From: Symbiodinium natans
Lineage: Eukaryota; Sar; Dinophyceae; Suessiales; Symbiodiniaceae
Direction: 5' to 3'
NCBI GenBank assembly: GCA_905221605.1
Contig: CAJNDS010000524.1
Coordinates: forward strand, 62,001 to 126,000
Length of the DNA: 64,000 nt
The notes below the pieces were generated by a model. The model was not told the DNA's origin. It searched no databases and saw only the letters and a list, made by a program, of their open reading frames with translations. Shown one piece after another: positions 25,085-35,800 of the stretch. Made by a program: the position numbers and the translations under genes. Within the stretch, counting starts at the first letter, position 1. Each line of letters begins with the position of its first letter.

Positions 25085-27462
25085 AAGGCTTCTTCCCTAC
25101 GAAACTTCAAGGTTCCAATGCCTTGGCGACCACAGGGCCGAGGATGGCGCCTGGAATCAGGGGAAACACGTCGAAAGGAGGGCAGCACGGGGCATGGCGT
25201 TTTGGTGTTTCGTTACGTTCTGTTTCTTTGTAACGTGCCCGTTGTACTGGGAAGCGTTGCCGTCGAGGTGGCCAACACTTGAACATACAGGTGCGGGACA
25301 AGGACAATGAAGCCAAGCCGGCCTAGGGTCACCACAATCCGCTGGAGCACCAGCACCTGCACCGGAACATGTTAAGTTCCCTCCGTGATTTGACACTTGT
25401 TTGGGGGTTCGGTCCCCTGCTTGCTCTAACACACGGCCCCACTCTTCAGTGACGCTTCATGACTTTTGTGGCCTCCCGCAGTTCCTGCTCCGAGGAGGTC
25501 TCCTCCTGCGACGGGGTTCCCCAAGGTCTTGGGAGCTTAAGTCGAGGCTTTTTGATGCGAAGGCCTGACGCTGAACCTGCCTCTCCCGCTGCTGCAACAG
25601 CCTCAGGAATTCCACCTGAACCCCACGCTGTCCATCAGGTAGGCGGTCTCCACAGGTCCGGAACTCGAAGCGATTCCTCCAATAGCCTGATGGGGCAGCG
25701 GCCATTGCATTGCGAGGCTTCTTTGGCGCCGTGGTGTTGGCCACATTTCACAACTCTGACAGGCAGCTGAGACCTCAAGCCACTGCAATGGCCTGTTCTG
25801 GCCAACAAACAGTGGCTACACCCTAAACATCGCCCTCAGCTCATGAGCCGTTTAAGCCTCGACCCGGGTTCCCTCCCACCCCTTCCCCTCCCACCCGGAC
25901 GACGAGCATCTGCGCCAACGTTGCGGCCTTGGCCTTCGCAAGGGCTTAGGGTTTCGGAGGTGTTGCTTCGGTGTGATGTGTGAACATCTGTGGACCACAG
26001 ACATCCACAGACAGGGTTGCCGGGTACCCAAGGCCTGGAGGAAGCTGACAAAAGCTCCCGCCACGAGCGCGATGACCAGAATCCTGGCCATGATCGAATT
26101 ACTCTCGGATTCAAGCAGCTTTGAGAGCCTTTCGAAGCTTAAGCACCCAATAAGATGTTACTCTCTCGCTGTCGAGTGCCTACTTAAGCATAGGTCCTCT
26201 TTCGGCCGATGCGATCCGAGATCGTCCCAACAACGGGCGAAAAGATCATCTGGGCGAGGTTGAAGACCTGGACGACTCCGCTTTACTTCGAAAACCCTCG
26301 GGAACCGCTGCTTTTCTTCTGGGCTCCCAGGCCGTGCCCTGCAAGGCCTCGGATTTCGATTGGGCTGCAGGCTTGGAACATTGGGCATGAAGGTCGTTGC
26401 AAGACTCAGTCACTCACAGTATCTCATCGTCTACGAAGTTGGAAAGTTGGAAGGTGCTTGCGTACATCCACAAGCTTTGTCAACGGCCCGAAGTTGCAAC
26501 GGCCGTCTCAAGTCTGAAGAGCCAACAGGGTACACGACTATTCACAAAAGCTGCTGACTGCGGTGCTGAAATGAATCCTGAAATCTGCTTGCAAAGTGGC
26601 AATGTCGAAGGCATTGGCGCCCATCTCCAACACCTGGCGGATTCGCATCGCCCTGCGCCGCCAGTCCAAAATGCAAGCAACAACGCCCCGAGGCCCTTGC
26701 GTAGAACGGCAAGATGGGCATCAATGCCATAGATGTCGTGGAGTTCATAGTCCTTGGATGCAGGGCGTGAGCAACAGAAGCACGAGCTTGCTCAGCCTGT
26801 TCAGATGTTGACGAGAGGGAATACTCAAAAGCCTCCAAGGATTCTGGGAGACAAGAATGGAGCAATGCAGGGGTCTGCCTTTATCAAAAGAGCGTTGTGT
26901 CGCTTCCTAGAAAGCACAGGGTTGCTATGGATAATGTGGGTACTAGGACTGTTCTGGTGGCTAGGGCTAGTAGGGTTATTGGGGTTGTTGGGGTTGTTAT
27001 GGCTGTTATGGTTGTCTTGTTATGACTGCTAGCTCGCCTCGGCTTCCAGCCGAGAGGCGTCTAGAACAAGCAGACCATGGATCTGGTCTCCTTCCCCCCT
27101 CCCCGCCCCCCGAAACCTGCCCAAAGCACCTGGAGGGAGACACCGACAGAAGGCCAACACGGCACCTTGCAGAACCGTTCCTCCATCACACCCCCTTGGC
27201 CTTGGTCCTGTACCTATCTGCCTGGAACCCCTCCCCTTGACAACCCCTCTTGACACCGTTGGGCAGCCGAGGCGGCGCGCGCAAGTTTACAGCTGCAAGA
27301 GTTGCTTCACGAGGAACATTCCCCAAAACCGTCTCAGGGATGTCCTGCCTCTTGCGCTTATCGCACGACGATGGCGCAAAAATCTGTAATACAAGGCAAG
27401 GAGCTCCACGATCAGGAGCGCGATGACGGATGGAGTCACCATGATTGCAGGAAAATCAACGC
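25085..27462 (-). CDS. MFS transporter, spliced (host)
   Basis: Minus-strand exon islands follow the order expected of the major facilitator superfamily. About 27462-27383, after a TTTGCCCTTTCAG acceptor, gives a hydrophobic helix around 'PSVIALLIVELLALYY', with a Met at 27442. About 26735-26680 gives 'MALMPILPFYARA', the typical end of TM1. About 26640-26575 gives 'MGANAFDIATLQADF', the loop before TM2. About 26283-26190 gives 'FSPVVGTISDRIGRKR', a textbook MFS motif A. About 26093-26035 gives the helix 'LVIALVAGAFVSFLQAL'. About 25127-25085, after CTGATTCCAG, gives 'GAILGPVVAKALE', like TM4-5. Substrate cannot be inferred and the 3' exons were not found. Exon limits are approximate. Confidence 0.6.
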
Positions 27463-27762
27463 CCTGAAAGGGCAAAAGGCAGGTCTGTGAAGCGAAGGCA
27501 CGCAATCTTTGAGCAGAATGCTGTAGAATGTCGATGGAGACTCTGGGCAGCAACCCTGGATGTAGGTTGCCAACAGAAAGTCTGAAGCTTCGTCGGAAAA
27601 AGAGGCAGTTGTTCAGGAAACTCGCAGTTCTGTTGTGTAGGCGAGCTCGGATCGAGGGCTTTCGATCCAAACAGCTCTGCGGGGCGGCCGACAAGTTACA
27701 GTGTCTACCCCTTGCGCCTCTTAGCCCTTGTGTACCTAGAGCATGAAGCCGAAGAGAGCACA

Positions 27763-28035
27763 TAAACCCTAAACCCTGAACCCTAAACCCTAAACCCTAA
27801 ACCCATTTAGACAGGGGGAAGAGCCGGGAGGGGGGGAAGAGCATGGGCACCCAGAGTCGAGAAGCCGAGGCTTCGACCTACTGCAGCTCCAAATGCGAGC
27901 ACATCCCCTTCAAGGGTTTAGGGTTTAGGGTTTAGAGTTTAAGGTTTAGGGTTTAGGGTTCAGGGTTTAGGGTTTAGGGTTTAGGGTTTAGGGTTTAGGG
28001 TTTAGGGTTTATGGTTTAGGGTTCAGGGTTTAGCC
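27763..28035. repeat. Opposed telomere-like arrays
   Basis: A CCCTAAA array (about 27763-27806) and a TTTAGGG array (about 27915-28035) face each other across ~110 bp, upstream of the MFS gene's 5' exon. Confidence 0.9.
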
Positions 28036-28936
28036 CCTTAAAAGGCTTCAGGAAACTCATGTCGGCTCTTCCAGTATAAAGCCGTCGAGATTGCCGTGGG
28101 TCTCGTTCACCTGCTGGGCAGCCACGGACCCCCGATGGCTTGTGAGCTGTCGACAAGCTAAGAATCCACCAGCGGCAGCTTGCAACTTGCAACTTGCCCT
28201 GCACTGGCATAAAGGTTCAGATGCTCCCTCCCAATTGGCCCGCAGGTAGCTCTCGTAGGCGTTCTGTAGGACGAACTGCTGTTGCCTTGTGCGGATGTGG
28301 TCTCGTGGTCTCCAAACTACAACATTGTCAAGAACACTGAAACTTCGAGCTCAAGGTTGAGGAGTCCAGACGGCAAGACCTACTGGCACCCCAGAGTTCT
28401 AGAAAACCATACACTTGTAACCCGCTAGCTCCACTGGGCACCCGTGCGCAGGTTCGTTCTCAGTGCCGTAGTCTTGCACCTCAGGAAAGCAACAGGCCAC
28501 GAATGGCCGAAGGGCGCAGGCTCACAGCACAAAGGCTCCGTGTTTGTTCTCCGCCTGCGGTTGCACTGCCGGTTGCACTGGCGGTTGTCTCGTGGGTCAC
28601 CCCGCTCCTCTCAAGCAACTGTTCCACTAAGGCCTTGGCTGGGTTTGGGTTGTTGGAGGGGTCAGGCTTCAGCGCTTGCGTCCCGACCTGCCGAGGTTCC
28701 CGAACTGCACACACACACACAATCTCTCTCTCCTCTCCGCGCTCTCTCGTTCCACCACATACAGAAAGCAAGTAGGCAGTGCCGCTTCGTGTCAGCAGAA
28801 ACCGTGACTGCAAATAGCCCAAATCATATGCCACCGCTCCCGCTCTGTTTGCGGAAAAAACTGGCAAGAACGACACGGCTGCCGCATTTGCGCAACAAGT
28901 GCACACAGCAACAAAGAGAAACACAAAGAGCCCTTT
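28036..28936. other. Unassigned host sequence
   Basis: The frame at 28444-28983 (plus) runs into the foldback repeat and has no motif. Small CA and CT microsatellites lie near 28708-28745. Confidence 0.4.
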
Positions 28937-29196
28937 TGGGGCTTTACGAAAATGGGGAACCCCCGATATGGACCCCCAAATAGTAGGATTCCCTTATAAT
29001 ACGGACCCCAATAAGGTACCCCCAATTATCGGGGTCCCCCTAATATACCCCTTAAAATACTACAATCCTGATTGCAGGAACCCCAAAAAGGGTACCCGCC
29101 CCCCCCCCCCCCCTAATTTTCGTAAACCCCCACGCATGGGGGGGACCCCTTTAGACACAAAAAGGGGTACCCCCCCCCCCCCCATTTTCGTAAACC
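28937..29196. mobile_element. Foldback repeat (GGGTTT-CGAAA family), copy 2, compound
   Basis: The left end 'ggggctttacgaaaatgggg' pairs with 'ccctaattttcgtaaacccc' near 29111-29130, and again with a second similar end near 29171-29196. The core 'gacccccaaatagtaggatt' matches copy 1. Two poly-C tracts mark internal junctions, suggesting nested or tandem copies. Confidence 0.55.
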
Positions 29197-29304
29197 CCCC
29201 CCCGTAGAAGCTTCTTGGGTTCCCTGCCATGATGACAGCGCTGATGTTTGTCTGGCCGAGGCGTGCGGCCAACCTCGGTGCTTCTCAAGGCAAGCATAGT
29301 GAGT

Positions 29305-29490
29305 CAGGGTTCAGGGTTTAGGGTTTGGGGTTTGGGGCTTAGGGTTTAGGGTTTGGGGTTTAGGATTTAGGGTGTAGGGTTTAGGGTTTAGGTTTAGGGT
29401 TTAGGGCCAAGTTTAGGGTTTAGGGTTTAGGGTTTAGGGTTTTGGGTTTTGGGTTTAGGGTTTAGGGTTTAGGGTTGAGGGGGGTTTAGG
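29305..29490 (+). repeat. Interstitial TTTAGGG array, degenerate
   Basis: About 22 units including TTTGGGG, TTCAGGG, TGTAGGG and TTTTGGG variants. It ends about 150 bp before the element's left end. Confidence 0.9.
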
Positions 29491-29643
29491 GTTGAGCTCC
29501 CCGCTCCCCTCAGGCTCTCCTCGTAGGGCTCTCCAGCGTCCAAGGCTCCAACTGATTGAGGAGTGTCTCAAAGGGAAAGCAGCGAAGATTGCGCTCATTG
29601 CGGCAGTCCTCCGTACAAGAGGAGAGGGAATTATGAAGGGGGG

Positions 29644-29649
29644 GGGGGG
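29644..29649. other. Left target-site duplication (6 G)
   Basis: Last six bases of a 12-G run touching the left terminal repeat. A 7-G run (51450-51456) touches the right end. Polintons make 6-bp duplications, so GGGGGG on both sides fits, though a homopolymer hides the exact boundary. Confidence 0.6.
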
Positions 29650-30143
29650 AAAAAATATGTAAAAGGGGGTTTCACAGGCTAAGGCTTCAGGGTTATATCG
29701 CTACCCACTTGTCCCCCAGCTCTGCTTTTTCTTGACCCTGCCCCCTTATTTAGTTCTACGTTCTTTCGCTACCTGTTGCATTTCCTAAGCCCATTTCCCC
29801 GATAATTCCCGCCGATTTTTTGTCCCCAACTTTTTACCATCCCCTTATTCGTTTTCTCTCGTTTCCCACCTTATCCATTATCCATAGGGGATTCTAAGGA
29901 CAAGCTACCTAATTCATTCCACAAATCCTACAAATAACAATACTCCCAAAATTTAACCTATCCACCTTATGCATTTCTATATTCTTAAAGTCCTTCCCAT
30001 ATCATTGTTTGAATGTTTGTTGTTGTTATGATTTATAGCAACAATAAACCTAAATTCTTCCCCACATCTCCCCCTTCTTCGTTTCAGTCTTTTCCCAACT
30101 TTTTAAGCTTCTGGGGCTTCCCATGTTATAGTTAGTCCTTTTG
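29650..30143 (+). repeat. Left terminal inverted repeat
   Basis: Starts 'aaaaaatatgtaaaaggggg' and ends at 'ttagtccttttg'. By hand alignment it matches the reverse complement of 50957-51449 with about 17 differences. The outer ~290 bp has about 2 of these and the inner ~200 bp about 15. Confidence 0.93.
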
Positions 30144-30371
30144 GTAAAGGTTTCGTATTTGAAGAAGAAGCACAACGACTTCATCAACTTCGAAGAGGCA
30201 CGCCATTGCATGTTTGAAAACACCAGTTCGTTACTGCATTGCGTCAGTGACATGTTCAAGTGCCTTTGTGCTGAAGTTGTTGAAAGCAGTATGTCTCAAA
30301 GTGCTTTGTGCATTTACCGAAGCGTTGTCATCAAGCCTTTGTGATTGTTGCAACTCGACTTTCTGCTTTTC
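30144..30371. other. Unassigned spacer between left TIR and first gene
   Basis: Moderate GC, no promoter motif of the element's early or late type, and no ATG-initiated frame of note. Open frames starting with TTG at 30141 and 30345 were not accepted. Confidence 0.5.
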
Positions 30372-31514
30372 ATGTCCGCCCCAAGCAAGGCAATGCCAAA
30401 GGCGGGATACAAGAATGCGGATGTTGACCCCGAAGCCCAAGACCGCGAGATTGCTGAGGCAATTCAGGCGGTTGAGAGCGATGTTTCCGAGTCTTCTGAC
30501 ACGTCAAGTTCGGAGAACGAAGACGAGGACGAAGAGGAAGAGAAAGACACCGACTATCAAGACAAGCGCGGCAATGGTGGAGACAAACGGGACGGAGGAG
30601 GCGACCCTTCCAGTTCTTCGGTTGCTTTGTCGAGCATCAACCTCGAAGACTTTGACCCCGAGTTCTTTGACGCAAAGCTTGAGAAGTTGAACGACGCGAC
30701 AAGCATCCAAGCCCTCATTCAGGAATACAAGGACAAAGCCACCGTCATTATGCAGTTCGTGACGAAGGCGAAGAAGAAGATTACCATCGTGAAGAAGCTT
30801 GAAACAAAGAGGCTCAAGGAAGAGAAGCGGTTCAATGAAGTTGAATTCGCTGTCAACATTACTTTTGCCGACAAGACCTTTGTCATGATGGCTACCAAGC
30901 AGACCACAATCAAGGATGTGAGAGAGTATCTCATCACCCAGTTGAAGGTGAAGAAAGGCGACCGCAAGAACATCACGATTCGACACAGAGGCGAAACCGT
31001 CGAGCATGGACGCAAGACATTAGGCGGACTCGGTGCTGCAGACGGGACGGTCTTGACTGCTACTATGTCCCTCAAAGGCGGGGGAAAGACAAGCCGAACC
31101 ATCAAGACCACCGCCATGCTCAAAACAAGCATGGAGGAGAAGAACTTGTTTGAGAATGCCTTCTTGTGCGCCGTTCAGGCTCACACGACAACCGCTATTG
31201 ACTTTGACAAGGAGATCGTGAAGTTGAGCACGGACGAGTTGAACAAGCTCAAAACCTACCTTCAGAAGGACAAGACGAAGAAGACGCTCAAGCTTGAGAA
31301 GCTCATCGAGTTTCTTCCGCAGTATGCTGCAATGAGCGCGGCTCAGAAGAGGATGGACACGTCAATTTTGGCATACAAGGAGATGCTTTTGAGCAACATC
31401 GACGAGAAATTCACAGGAGAGAATGGCGAGGTTTCCATGGATGATATCCTTGCCAGCGTCAATCAGGCAATCGGCAAGCAGAAGGGCATGTCCAATTCCG
31501 AGATGGTGGATTGA
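30372..31514 (+). CDS. Acidic protein with an internal ubiquitin-like domain
   Basis: Predicted 380 aa from the first ATG (MSAPSKAMPK); an upstream TTG is not used. Residues about 35-60 are a Ser/Glu/Asp-rich acidic stretch, about 80-150 a charged helical region, and about 155-240 fit a beta-grasp ubiquitin-like fold: a strand 'VNITFADKTFVM', a helix 'TIKDVREYLITQL', then 'NITIRHRGETVEHGRKTLG' and a last strand ending in 'SLKGGGK', placed like ubiquitin's terminal Gly-Gly. The remaining ~140 residues look helical. The fold is inferred from spacing and hydrophobic pattern only. Base composition and codon choice are clearly GC-richer than the rest of the element, suggesting recent capture, probably from a host. 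It lacks the early motif and the TCTA motif. Role unknown. Confidence 0.7.
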   Translation: MSAPSKAMPKAGYKNADVDPEAQDREIAEAIQAVESDVSESSDTSSSENEDEDEEEEKDTDYQDKRGNGGDKRDGGGDPSSSSVALSSINLEDFDPEFFDAKLEKLNDATSIQALIQEYKDKATVIMQFVTKAKKKITIVKKLETKRLKEEKRFNEVEFAVNITFADKTFVMMATKQTTIKDVREYLITQLKVKKGDRKNITIRHRGETVEHGRKTLGGLGAADGTVLTATMSLKGGGKTSRTIKTTAMLKTSMEEKNLFENAFLCAVQAHTTTAIDFDKEIVKLSTDELNKLKTYLQKDKTKKTLKLEKLIEFLPQYAAMSAAQKRMDTSILAYKEMLLSNIDEKFTGENGEVSMDDILASVNQAIGKQKGMSNSEMVD

Positions 31515-31587
31515 AGTCTCCGAATGTTGCGAGACCCGCCCGAGGTGATATCATCATCATTTGAGAGTGGGTGTAAAGAGAAATGAT

Positions 31588-31664
31588 AATGACCCAACTA
31601 TCATATGACCCACCTATCATAATCATATGACCCACCTATCATAATCATATGACCCGCTCATGAT
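31588..31664 (+). repeat. 22-bp tandem repeat
   Basis: Two perfect copies of a 22-bp unit starting ATGACCCACCTATCAT (31605-31626 and 31627-31648), with diverged partial copies on both sides. Confidence 0.85.
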
Positions 31665-32214
31665 ACTCGTTGATGGTGTTGTCATGCTTGGCTTGCGTGC
31701 TGTAGTGATGGTCAGGGCTTGTATGAGTCTTGACATACACTTCTTGAGTTGTCGCTTTGGCAGGTTGATGTCAAAAAAGCTCGTTTGTGCGAAAGCTTCC
31801 CCTATTCCTAAATCCTAGACCCCGACATCCCAAGAATATCCACCCAAAATACCCTCAAATTCCCAAATAAAGGCATCACCAAATCCCAGAATTCTATCTA
31901 TCCTACATCCTAAACCCTTAAAACCCCAAAATAACAAATATCAAGTAGTCATATTCATAAAAATGACCCAAAAACAATATTCACCCAAAATACCCACAAA
32001 TTCCCATACAAAACACACCCAAAATCACAAAATAAAAAATATCATAGACCCTAAACCAACAAATCATAAATCCCCAACCTCGTCCCGATGGGTTTTCAAC
32101 ATTTTTAAAGAAAACTTTGACTAAAACAATGGCAGGTGGACGACTTCCTCAACGACCCTCACGACAACGAGTTCGACGCACAGGTGTGCCCTTCCTTGGG
32201 GTTTAGGTTTTTAC

Positions 32215-32412
32215 TTTAGGGTTTAGACCCTAAGCCCTAATCACCCTAAACCCTAAACAGGGAAATCCGACTGTTTAAAACAGTCAAAACAAAGCATTGC
32301 GATGACCTCAATGACTGCGAGGGTTTAGGGTTTTAGTTTAGGGTTTAGGGTTTTAGTTTAGGGTTTTAGTTTAGGGTTTAGACCCTAAGCCCTAATCCCC
32401 TAAACCCTAAAA
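32215..32412. repeat. Two copies of a TTTAGGG/CCCTAAA hairpin
   Basis: Each copy (32215-32257 and 32370-32412) reads TTTAGGGTTTA, a spacer 'gaccctaagccctaatc', then the inverted arm TAAACCCTAAA. The copies differ mainly in one or two spacer bases, and further TTTAGGG units lie between them. The host's telomere-like motif thus also occurs inside the element. Confidence 0.8.
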
Positions 32413-32779
32413 ACGCGGACAACGTCGGCTATTCCTATCATTAAGACGCAGAAGTCTCCAAAGTGTCGGCTCTTCCTCTCATTGGGACGCGCTTAGAGTT
32501 TTAGGGTTTAGTCTTTTTAGGGTTGTTGTGGTTTAGTTCTTTCGGTTTAGAAGGGTTGTTGTGGTTTATGTTAGGTTAGGACTATGTTTTAAAAAAGGGG
32601 CATTTCACATTCTTTTGTTTTCGTTTTCTTCAAATATTCCATGCCCCTTTTTTGGTGGTGTTTAGGGTTATAGTATGCTTTATTTATCGGGCAGTCGCCC
32701 CAACCGCCGACCACCAGCACCGCCCAAGCCACACCAAACCCAGCCCAAACCACACCCAAACCCAGAAAAAACACCGCCG

Positions 32780-32805
32780 AAAAGGACTCAAAGACTTGAA
32801 GCCTT
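32780..32805 (+). promoter_or_regulatory. Putative early promoter motif, copy 1 (polymerase)
   Basis: 26-nt motif, AAAAnGrCTy followed by AAAGAsTwGAmGCCTT, ending 15 nt before the polymerase ATG. The same motif precedes three other genes. Confidence 0.75.
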
Positions 32806-32820
32806 ATAGGGTATAGGTAT

Positions 32821-35800
32821 ATGGTAGAACCCCGTTTAAACGACGTGATGAAGTATGTTTTGAGTAGTAATATCGGTGAAATAAAGAAGAGAGGTAATAT
32901 AGAACTAAAAAAAGTAGTGATTAATGGTAATGAATACAGATATAATAAAGAACAACCCTTCTCAACAAAATTAACCAACAAATTAAATTCAATTGCGAAA
33001 ACGCAAGGGTTTAAACGTTATGAGATACTACACAGAGCAGGACAACAAGCAAAAACGAGACAAGCCCTTAAATCATACGCAATCAGAAGAAAAGCAAAAA
33101 TCACAGACGAAAGACAAGCATTAAAAAGATACGCGAACACATATTCGATTACTAATATTAATTTGAACGGTTATCGTGGTTTATCTTATTTAAAATACCA
33201 AAAAGAAAGATTAACCGAATACTTGAAAAAGGAAAAGCAAATGAAAGTGTTAATAGAGGTAGATGTTGCATTCAATCACCCAGAAGCTGAGGAAGTAAGA
33301 CACACAATAAGAAGCAGAAGATACAACATATTGAACGAAGAAGACTTAAACAAAGCCATAAACAACATGGCGGGAGACATTGAGGAACAAATAGAAAACT
33401 CACAATTAAAACGTTCAGGATTAACAATAAAAAAGATAATGAAAATAACAATTCATTATGACAAATATGACCCTACAAGGGCAGGGTCTTATATTGAATT
33501 ACCGAAGTGGATATCATTAAAGAAGGCTTGCATAAACATTAAAAACGATGACGATTATTGTTTCAAATATTGCGTTCAATGCTATTTTTACAACATCTTT
33601 AAAAATCACAATCCCGAAAGAATGTATCATTATAATAAGTTGAAAAACAATGATTCTTTCTTAAAATGGAATGATGTTAATTTTCCAGCTTCTAATGATG
33701 ATATAGATCATTTTGAAGAGATTAATGAAGGTAGTATTTCAATAAATGTTTATGTTATAGACGAGGATAAGCAAAAGATAAGGGCAGACAGAATAACAAA
33801 AAAATTAAAACCAACATGTCATGTAAATTTATTGTGTTTAGAAAAGGATGATAAAAGTCATTATGTGTTGATAAAGGATTATTCGAGATTAATGAGCTCT
33901 CAAACGAACAAGCATAAAGAAAAACTTTTCCATTGTCAGTTTTGTCAAAAAGGCTTTCAAAAAGAAAACTTATTAACACAACATACCATAAAAGGATGCA
34001 TGGCAAATAACATTCAAAACGTAGAGATGCCAGAAAAGGATAAAACATTCTTCAAGAACCACTATAAAAAGCTTAAATGCCCATATGTTATTTATGGTGA
34101 TTTTGAATGTTTAACAACGCAAACAGATGAAGGTATAAAGGGAACCTATCAGGAACATAAACCATCGGGTTTTATGTTAAACGTTGTTAATTCAATAACC
34201 GATGAATGTAAGCCTTACTTATACAGAGGTGAAGATTGCATGAACAAATTCTGCGAAACCATGAATGAGATAAGGGAAGAAATAATGTATGTAATTAAAC
34301 ATCCTTTACCCATGAATGATTTAACAGAACAAGAACAAAAAGAAAAACGACGAAGCTGAAAGGTGTCATATTTGCAACGGTTGTTTTAATAACAAAAAAG
34401 ACGGGACAAAGAAAGTTCGCGACCATTGTCATTTTACAGGACAATATAGAGGACCAGCACACTTAAAATGTAATCTTGATTTTTGTTTTAAAGATTTCAA
34501 GATACCCGTTTTCTTTCACAATCTGAAAAATTACGACGCACACTTAATTATATCCAACTTGGATAAGTTAGACACAGAAAAGGACGAAATAAACGTAATT
34601 GCACAAAACAGCGAAAAGTTCATAACCTTTTGTCTTAAAGAGCTTGAGTTTAAAGATACCTTCAGTTTCTTATCTTCTTCCTTAGATAAGCTTGTTAAGC
34701 TAACAAAATATGAAGAAAACGATAAACGTAACAATTGGACAGAAAACTTCAAATTCAGCAAAACGAGCAAATACATAACATCAGATGAGGATTTAGATTT
34801 ATTAACAGACAAGGGCGTTTATCCATATGATTACTTCACAGATTTTAAGAAATTTAATGAAACATCCCTACCACCAATTGAAGATTTTTATAGTCAGCTT
34901 ACGGAACAAAGTATAGAACAAAAAGAATATGACAGAGCAAAACAAATATGGAAACATTTTAACATAAAAGACTTAGGAGAATACCACGACTTATATTTAC
35001 AAACCGATGTGTTTTTATTAACAGATGTCTTTGAAAATTTTAGAACTAAATGTTTAGAAGATTACGGCTTAGACCCAGCACATTATTACACATTACCGAA
35101 TTTTAGTTGGGACGCGATGCTTTTAAAAACAGGTGTTTGCTTACAACTCGTTCAAGATGAAGAGATTTATAAAATGTTTGAAAAAGGGCTTCGAGGTGGC
35201 ATGTGTCAAACATCATTAAGAAAAGCAGACGCAAACAATAAATACATGGGTGAAGATTATGATAAATCTAAGGAATCATCATATATAAATTATTTAGATG
35301 CTAATAACTTATATGGTTTAGCCATGTGTCAAAAATTACCATACAAAGATATTAAATTTGAAGATAAGCCCTTAACCGAAGAAGAAATAATTAATTATAC
35401 TGATGGTTCTCTCGGTTTTATTGTAGATGTTGATTTAGAATATCCCGATGAGGTTCATGAAAAACATAAAGACTACCCATTAGCACCGCAAATAATGAAT
35501 GTTACCGCAGACATGTTATCGGAAACACAGAAGGAAATATATAAATCATATAATCACAAAAAAGAACCTACAGATGAGAAAACAAATAAGCTAATCTTAA
35601 ATGTATATGATAAACAGAGATACGTGTGTCATGTTAAGATTTTACAGTATTATCTGAAACAAGGCTTAAAAATAAAGCGTGTTTGGAGAACAATATCTTT
35701 TAAACAAAAGGCTTGGTTAAAACCATGGATTGATTTTAACACGAACAAAAGAAAACAGGCAACATCAGATTTTGAAAAAGATATGTATAAATTAATGAAT

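Larger units (their letters stand above)
31515..32779. other. Non-coding region with repeats and telomere-like hairpins
   Basis: 1.26 kb between the ubiquitin-like gene and the polymerase, without a credible gene. It contains a 22-bp tandem repeat (31588-31664), two near-identical telomere-like hairpins (32215-32257 and 32370-32412), a short perfect hairpin (about 32269-32285) and a pyrimidine/CA-rich patch (32700-32770). Composition is mixed between host and element. Confidence 0.7.

Noticed and set aside
30345-30371. Upstream TTG start for the ubiquitin-like protein
   Set aside because: An ATG follows nine codons later, and TTG starts are not expected for a eukaryotic element.
34336-34360. 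Programmed -1 frameshift at an A-rich heptamer in the polymerase
   Set aside because: The downstream frame is +1 relative to the upstream one, so a -1 slip would enter the wrong frame.
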